This document shows positions 5,805 through 9,149 of a stretch of DNA of 9,149 bases, one piece after another. Each line of letters starts with the position of its first letter. Positions within the stretch are counted from its first letter, which is position 1. The position numbers and the translations under genes were made by a program. The DNA is from Flavobacteriaceae bacterium (GTDB lineage Bacteria; Bacteroidota; Bacteroidia; Flavobacteriales; Flavobacteriaceae): assembly GCA_015489265.1 (NCBI GenBank), contig WFZY01000278.1, positions 1 to 9,149 on the forward strand. The letters are read 5' to 3'. The notes under the pieces were generated by a model. It did not search any database. It was not told where the DNA came from and saw only the letters and a list, made by a program, of their open reading frames with translations.

Positions 5805-6608
5805 TTAAAACTTACCCAATTCCTTAGCCCGTTCATAAGCTTTAAACACAGCTTGTTGTATCAAATCATTAGTTCTATTATCATCTAAAAATCTGATAGC
5901 AGCTTCAGTAGTACCGCCTTTTGAAGCAATTTTATCAATGAGTTGGCGGTAATCGTCCGGACTGTTTTGAAAAAAATCAACGATACCTTTAAAGGTTTGG
6001 TAGGTCAGCATTTCAGCTTGCGGTTTGGTAAAACCTAACCGGATACCGGCTTGCATCATGGCTTCCATAAAATATAACACATAAGCCGGACCCGAACCGG
6101 AAACCGCCGTACCGGCATCAATCAAATCTTCATTGGCAACATATAAATTTTTTCCGGTACTTTCGAGCAAATTTTGCACCGTCACCAACTCAATACGGGT
6201 GACTGCATCCGATGATGTAAAAACACTCATCCCCTCACCTATTTGCGCGGCAATATTGGGCATGGCTCTGATAATTTTATCCAAACCCAAATACTGTTTA
6301 ATTTGAGCAATACTTACCCCCGCCATAATGGACAAAACCACTTGTTCGGGCGATATGTAATCTTTAATTTCTACTGATAATTCTGCAAAAGCTTGGGGTT
6401 TTACCGCAAGTACCACCAAATCGGCTTCTGCAATTTTTTCATTAGCATATTGATAAATATGTTTGATCCCGATTTTTTTTAAAGATTCAAATTTTCCCGG
6501 ATCTTTCTCTAAAACCGCAAAATTTTCAACATCTGTTATAAAATTGTTGATAAAACTCTTGGCAAAGCTTTGTCCCATATTGCCACCTCCGATGATTAAG
6601 ATTTTCAT
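5805..6608 (-). CDS. proC: pyrroline-5-carboxylate reductase
   Basis: A 267-residue cytosolic enzyme that catalyses the last step of proline synthesis, reducing 1-pyrroline-5-carboxylate with NAD(P)H. The N-terminal Rossmann fold is MKILIIGGGNMG with the dinucleotide loop GGGNMG at 7-12. VVLAVKPQ (65-72) and RAMPN (114-118) are standard cofactor/substrate-side motifs. The C-terminal dimerisation domain carries the family signature: AVSGSGPAYV at 168-177 and SKGGTTEAA at 229-237. Length is normal and all motifs are intact. The ATG at 6608 sits right at the first beta strand. It stands alone, with no proA or proB nearby. Its stop codon directly abuts the IS66 relic, but the C-terminus (…AYERAKELGKF) looks native, so the insertion and deletion seem not to have damaged it. 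Confidence 0.95.
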   Translation of the reverse strand: MKILIIGGGNMGQSFAKSFINNFITDVENFAVLEKDPGKFESLKKIGIKHIYQYANEKIAEADLVVLAVKPQAFAELSVEIKDYISPEQVVLSIMAGVSIAQIKQYLGLDKIIRAMPNIAAQIGEGMSVFTSSDAVTRIELVTVQNLLESTGKNLYVANEDLIDAGTAVSGSGPAYVLYFMEAMMQAGIRLGFTKPQAEMLTYQTFKGIVDFFQNSPDDYRQLIDKIASKGGTTEAAIRFLDDNRTNDLIQQAVFKAYERAKELGKF

Positions 6609-6653
6609 AACTTATAATTGTATTGTTTTTGAGTTGTAAAAATATAAAGAATA

Positions 6654-7238
6654 TTATGATTTATTAAAAAAATGCAGAAGCTTATTCTTAATTTCATCTC
6701 TAATTGGCTTATCTTTTGTTTCTACCAAACCTGTACTAATTATTGTAATTGTGTATGATTCATCATCATATAAATTTAATATGAATTTATAATTTCCAAC
6801 TTCTTTTACACTTTTAATGTGTTTTTGGTCAATAATTTTGTAATTAAGGGCTGGTATTATTAAGCTATCATTCTGTTTATCATAAAAAACATCTTTCTTT
6901 CTTCCAATGTAATGGCTTAAGCCAAAGAAAACATACAAAATTATAAAGTACCCATCTGTAAATAGTAATTTCCCTATTTTATTTAAATATATAAATTCTT
7001 GATAATCAGGATATTTTTTTAAAATAAATAATATTGAAATTAATAAAAAAACAATGATAGGATTCCACTGGCGGTTTGACGGCTTTACAGAAACATATTT
7101 TAAAGTGTCAATATCTTTATATTTGGTTTTAATATTTATGCCCTTATAAATTGAATAGAATGAAACCAGAATGGCTTTTCCTAGATATAAAATGAATAGA
7201 ACATAGATTGCATCAAATATATTTACGCCTTCAAACAT
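6654..7238 (-). CDS. hypothetical membrane protein, AT-rich
   Basis: A 194-residue protein I do not recognise. Three hydrophobic helices are predicted by eye: about 8-29, 60-74 and 91-111. A soluble C-terminal domain of some 80 residues follows, with alternating hydrophobic strands (SLIIPALNYKIIDQKHIKSV, then YKFILNLYDDESYTITIIS) and a final basic amphipathic helix. This pattern resembles small PH-like or YcxB-like membrane-anchored domains, but that is only a fold impression. The DNA is distinctly AT-rich: by direct count, 14 of 60 bases are G or C over 6661-6720, against 19 of 60 over 721-780 in the RNA ligase. It lies 45 bases upstream of proC on the same strand. Composition and lack of relatives suggest an accessory or recently acquired gene. 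Confidence 0.7.
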   Translation of the reverse strand: MFEGVNIFDAIYVLFILYLGKAILVSFYSIYKGINIKTKYKDIDTLKYVSVKPSNRQWNPIIVFLLISILFILKKYPDYQEFIYLNKIGKLLFTDGYFIILYVFFGLSHYIGRKKDVFYDKQNDSLIIPALNYKIIDQKHIKSVKEVGNYKFILNLYDDESYTITIISTGLVETKDKPIRDEIKNKLLHFFNKS

Positions 7239-7301
7239 TTTTTGTTAAGTTTATATTCTTATTAAATTAGTTTATCATTTTATTTTCTAGATATAGAGAT
7301 A

Positions 7302-7937
7302 TCAATGCCGCCAAATGTTGATAAACGAAGCAATAGCCAATACTAACATAATCAATGCCAAAATCAATTTGAAATGCTTGGCAACAAATTGCAATTTACC
7401 CAACAATTTCGGGGCGTGCTTGGCGTAAATACTCAATATGGTAAAAGCACCTAAGATGGCTCCCAATACAAAGCCGGTAATATAAGGTTCGGAAATGGTC
7501 AACAAGCCGTTTAATTCCAGTAAAGTGCTGTAAGTGAAATAAAAAGGAATTGCCAACGGATTAATCAAAGACACAAACATCCCATATAAAAAACTGTTGC
7601 GAATACTGAATCGCGGTGTGGTTAAAACAAGTTTTCGTTGCCGGTATTGTTTAAAGAAAATCAAGCTTAATATCATAAAAACAAAAACAGCTATTTTAGA
7701 AAAAGATAAAATAATTCCGGGATGGGATTTAATATAACCGGCACCTAAAAGTGCCAAATGCGCTTGTATAAAAATAGGAATCACGGCACCGAAAGCAAAT
7801 TTAACGGCATTTTTTTGTCCGCGGTCAATAGCAGTATTTAAGGTAGACATAGTCAACAATCCCGGTGACATCAAACCGATAAAAGCCATTAAAAAACCAA
7901 TGACGAAATGATATAATATTTGTAGAACTTCACTCAT
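7302..7937 (-). CDS. LysE-family transporter
   Basis: An inner-membrane protein of the LysE/RhtB superfamily (PF01810), which exports amino acids and similar small molecules; the substrate cannot be told from sequence. About six hydrophobic helices are visible. The first ends in the family's conserved turn, here FIGLMSPGLLTMSTLNTA, followed by a charged RGQKNA segment. The mid-protein SLINPLAIPFYFTY corresponds to the family's NP(K/L)A motif. The frame is open to an ATG at 7952 (216 residues), but that ATG lies inside the palindromic repeat at 7948-8049. The ATG at 7937 (211 residues, MSEVLQILYHF) has an A-rich leader and puts the first helix at the usual distance, so I prefer it. There is no partner gene; 63 bases separate its stop from the AT-rich gene downstream. 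Confidence 0.85.
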   Translation of the reverse strand: MSEVLQILYHFVIGFLMAFIGLMSPGLLTMSTLNTAIDRGQKNAVKFAFGAVIPIFIQAHLALLGAGYIKSHPGIILSFSKIAVFVFMILSLIFFKQYRQRKLVLTTPRFSIRNSFLYGMFVSLINPLAIPFYFTYSTLLELNGLLTISEPYITGFVLGAILGAFTILSIYAKHAPKLLGKLQFVAKHFKLILALIMLVLAIASFINIWRH

Positions 7938-7947
7938 TTGGTTATTT

Positions 7948-8049
7948 ATCATTTCGAATGCAGTGAGAAATCTTATTATTATTTTAGCTTTTCAATTTTA
8001 AGATTTCTCGTCGTCCCGACTTTAGTCGAGACTCTGTCAAAATGACATT
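7948..8049. repeat. palindromic intergenic element
   Basis: Perfect 11-base arms, gagaaatctta (7965-7975) and taagatttctc (7999-8009), flank a 23-base loop. A second small hairpin, cgac-ttta-gtcg, is at 8017-8028. The outer ends atcatttcg and the complement of aaaatgacat are imperfectly inverted. The wording 'AGATTTCTCG…CAAAATGACA' is, from memory, a frequent Bacteroidota intergenic repeat. It occupies the space between the TPR gene and the LysE gene. Confidence 0.7.
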
Positions 8050-8146
8050 CTGCTACTTATTCTATTATTTTCTTTTATATCTTATCATTTCGATTACAAA
8101 GAAAGTCGGGGAAAATTTCATTGTCCATTGTAAACTTTCAATCCAA

Positions 8147-8180
8147 TCGCACTTTTCACTTGGTACTAGGCACTTTCAAC
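8147..8180 (-). repeat. GAAAGTG-type tract after the TPR gene stop
   Basis: Read on the minus strand directly after the stop codon, it is gttgaaagtgcc, then tagtacc, then aagtgaaaagtgcga. It repeats the unit (G)AAAGTG and closely resembles the tract after recQ (8791-8830), in the same orientation to transcription. Confidence 0.6.
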
Positions 8181-8738
8181 TTACTTCCTGCGTTTCTTTT
8201 TCTTGGGTACAAATTTACTGCCACGTGTGGTCGGGTCAATGCGGTGTTGTAATTCTTTGATTTGATCTAAAAACATTTTCTTTTTGTCCAATTCTTTGGC
8301 TTCGCGTAGCAAATTAATTGCTTCACGATTGCGCCGTTTGGATATGGCAATGCCCGCAAGGTTCAGTTTAGCCATTGCTTTGTCGTGGTCCATCATCAAA
8401 CCGGTTGATAAAGCTTGTCTGAAAAATTTCTCAGATTGTGACAGATTTTCCCGTTGTATCAGAGTCCCTTTTAATAAATAATAGTATGCTTCTTGTGGTT
8501 TGATTAATTGTGCTTTCGGATTTTTGATTTTATCGAGCCATTTGGCGGCACCATCCATGTCTTCTTTTCGCAATCTTAAAAATGCCAGCAGCAAATATTC
8601 ATTTCTGACATATAAAAACAAAACGATTAAGCTAGCAAAAATTAAGGCGATACCATTACCGGTATTACCTTCAACAAATTGCCATATAGCCAACACAAAA
8701 ATGATAATAGCGGTTACGAGTTTGATATTCTTATGCAT
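8181..8738 (-). CDS. two-TM, TPR-containing protein with basic tail
   Basis: A 185-residue membrane-anchored protein. Two adjacent hydrophobic helices at about 5-23 and 27-44 form an N-terminal hairpin with a short GNTGNG turn. The rest is helical and TPR-like: a helix pair around 47-72 (YLLLAFLRLRKEDMDGAAKW), one around 84-110 (AYYYLLKGTLIQRE, SEKFFRQAL) and one around 120-150 (AKLNLAGIAISKRRNREA, INLLREAKEL). The C-terminus is very basic, ending KKKKRRK, so it could contact nucleic acid or acidic partners on the cytoplasmic side; that is inference. Such small TPR proteins are found in the Bacteroidota, usually without a known function. The start ATG at 8738 is directly before the first helix. 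It lies 93 bases downstream of recQ on the same strand. Confidence 0.8.
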   Translation of the reverse strand: MHKNIKLVTAIIIFVLAIWQFVEGNTGNGIALIFASLIVLFLYVRNEYLLLAFLRLRKEDMDGAAKWLDKIKNPKAQLIKPQEAYYYLLKGTLIQRENLSQSEKFFRQALSTGLMMDHDKAMAKLNLAGIAISKRRNREAINLLREAKELDKKKMFLDQIKELQHRIDPTTRGSKFVPKKKKRRK

Positions 8739-8763
8739 AAGTCATTCTATTTTAAAAGATGCA

Positions 8764-8771
8764 CAAAAATA
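8764..8771 (-). promoter_or_regulatory. candidate -7 box for the TPR gene
   Basis: On the minus strand TATTTTTG fits TAnnTTTG and lies 25 bases before the ATG at 8738. A TTTG is present upstream but only 12 bases away, too close for a normal -33 element. Weak. Confidence 0.3.
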
Positions 8772-8790
8772 CGATAAATTAATCAAATAT

Positions 8791-8830
8791 CACTCGCACT
8801 TCGCACTTTTTCGCTTTCTACTTTCTTCTG
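8791..8830 (-). repeat. GAAAGTG-type tract after the recQ stop
   Basis: On the minus strand, starting 2 bases after the recQ stop codon, it reads agaagaaagtagaaagcg and then aaaaagtgcgaagtgcgag. It is a purine-rich tract with imperfect 7-8-base periodicity, similar to the tract at 8147-8180. Confidence 0.6.
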
Positions 8831-8831
8831 A

Positions 8832-9149
8832 TTAGTTTGCTACATCACTAATGAATTTTATTCTAAACATACGCAATTCTTCTTCTTCATAATCGCCGTC
8901 AAACTCTTCCATAGCCAAGCTGATTTTATCAGATTCGGCTTCCATAAAATAGTCATGTAGTTCTTCAAGTTGGTCTTCGTCAAAAATTTCTTCCAGATAG
9001 TAATCAATATTGAGTTTAGTACCCATATAGACGATTTGTTCCATTTCTTTGAGCAATTCGTCCATCGTCAATCCTTTGGCATCGGCTATATCATCAAGCG
9101 GTATTTTGCGATCGGTACTTTTGATAATAAAAATTTTAAGCGCCGAACG
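8832..9149 (-). CDS. recQ: ATP-dependent DNA helicase RecQ, C-terminus (partial)
   Basis: The last 105 residues of a protein that continues past the right edge; the frame is open at 9149 and its 5' part is outside the window. The text KIFIIKSTDRKIPLDDIADA, then KGLTMDELLKEMEQIVYMGT, then KLNIDYYLEEIFDEDQLEEL and a terminal EEELRMFRIKFISDVAN matches, from memory, the C-terminal extension of Bacteroidota RecQ helicases, which follows the RQC/HRDC region. RecQ unwinds DNA 3' to 5' and acts in recombination and replication-fork repair. This tail is a winged-helix-like segment followed by a very acidic stretch (FDEDQLEELHDYFMEAESD). A TTG near 9071 could look like a start but is internal. Confidence 0.85.
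   Translation of the reverse strand, partial: RSALKIFIIKSTDRKIPLDDIADAKGLTMDELLKEMEQIVYMGTKLNIDYYLEEIFDEDQLEELHDYFMEAESDKISLAMEEFDGDYEEEELRMFRIKFISDVAN

Noticed and set aside
8042..8260. Plus-strand 72-residue frame
   Set aside because: It is built from repeat sequence and the reverse of the TPR gene's 3' end.
8284..8835. Plus-strand frames opposite the TPR gene
   Set aside because: They are antisense shadows of a convincing gene; the second one is completed only by the repeat tract.
9069..9071. TTG start making a separate 79-residue acidic protein
   Set aside because: The frame stays open to the window edge and the upstream 26 residues continue the recognised RecQ tail, so it is an internal codon.
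1..9149. tRNA, rRNA, riboswitch or replication origin
   Set aside because: I saw no cloverleaf, rRNA-like block, known riboswitch core or iteron/DnaA-box cluster, although covariance-model searches were not possible.

Overview
The window looks like chromosomal DNA from an AT-rich member of the Bacteroidota (Bacteroidetes). The grounds are the gene content: a RecQ C-terminal tail of the kind seen in this phylum, a LolD-like ABC ATPase followed directly by a BatA-type double-membrane-anchor protein, and an IS66 relic. Promoter-like TTTG / TAnnTTTG elements of the Bacteroidota type, A-rich leaders without clear Shine-Dalgarno sites, and intergenic spaces packed with short palindromic repeats point the same way. 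The assignment is by recognition only and goes no deeper than phylum.

Layout. Bases 1-139 are the 3' end of an unidentified plus-strand gene. Next is a stand-alone RNA ligase of the Rnl2/PF09414 type (best start 232), a 314-base repeat-bearing spacer, a PhnP-like metallo-beta-lactamase-fold hydrolase (1464-2240), and a 682-base spacer holding three kinds of repeat. A good promoter then precedes a two-gene unit: a LolD-like ATPase (2923-3582) and, 3 bases later, a 647-residue BatA-domain membrane protein (3586-5529). From 5578 everything lies on the minus strand: a decayed IS66 transposase 3' fragment butted against the stop of proC (pyrroline-5-carboxylate reductase), an AT-rich membrane protein of unknown function, a LysE-family exporter, a two-TM/TPR protein with a basic tail, and the C-terminus of recQ running off the right edge.

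How the genes relate. Only lolD-batA looks like a tight operon. The others are single housekeeping or accessory genes separated by repeats. I see no phage, CRISPR, toxin-antitoxin or defence cassette. The most unusual items are the orphan RNA ligase; a four-copy CCTCAATT-based intergenic repeat whose conserved core sits between short inverted repeats of differing sequence; the lolD-batA pairing without its permease; and two GAAAGTG-rich tracts placed immediately after the stop codons of two neighbouring genes.
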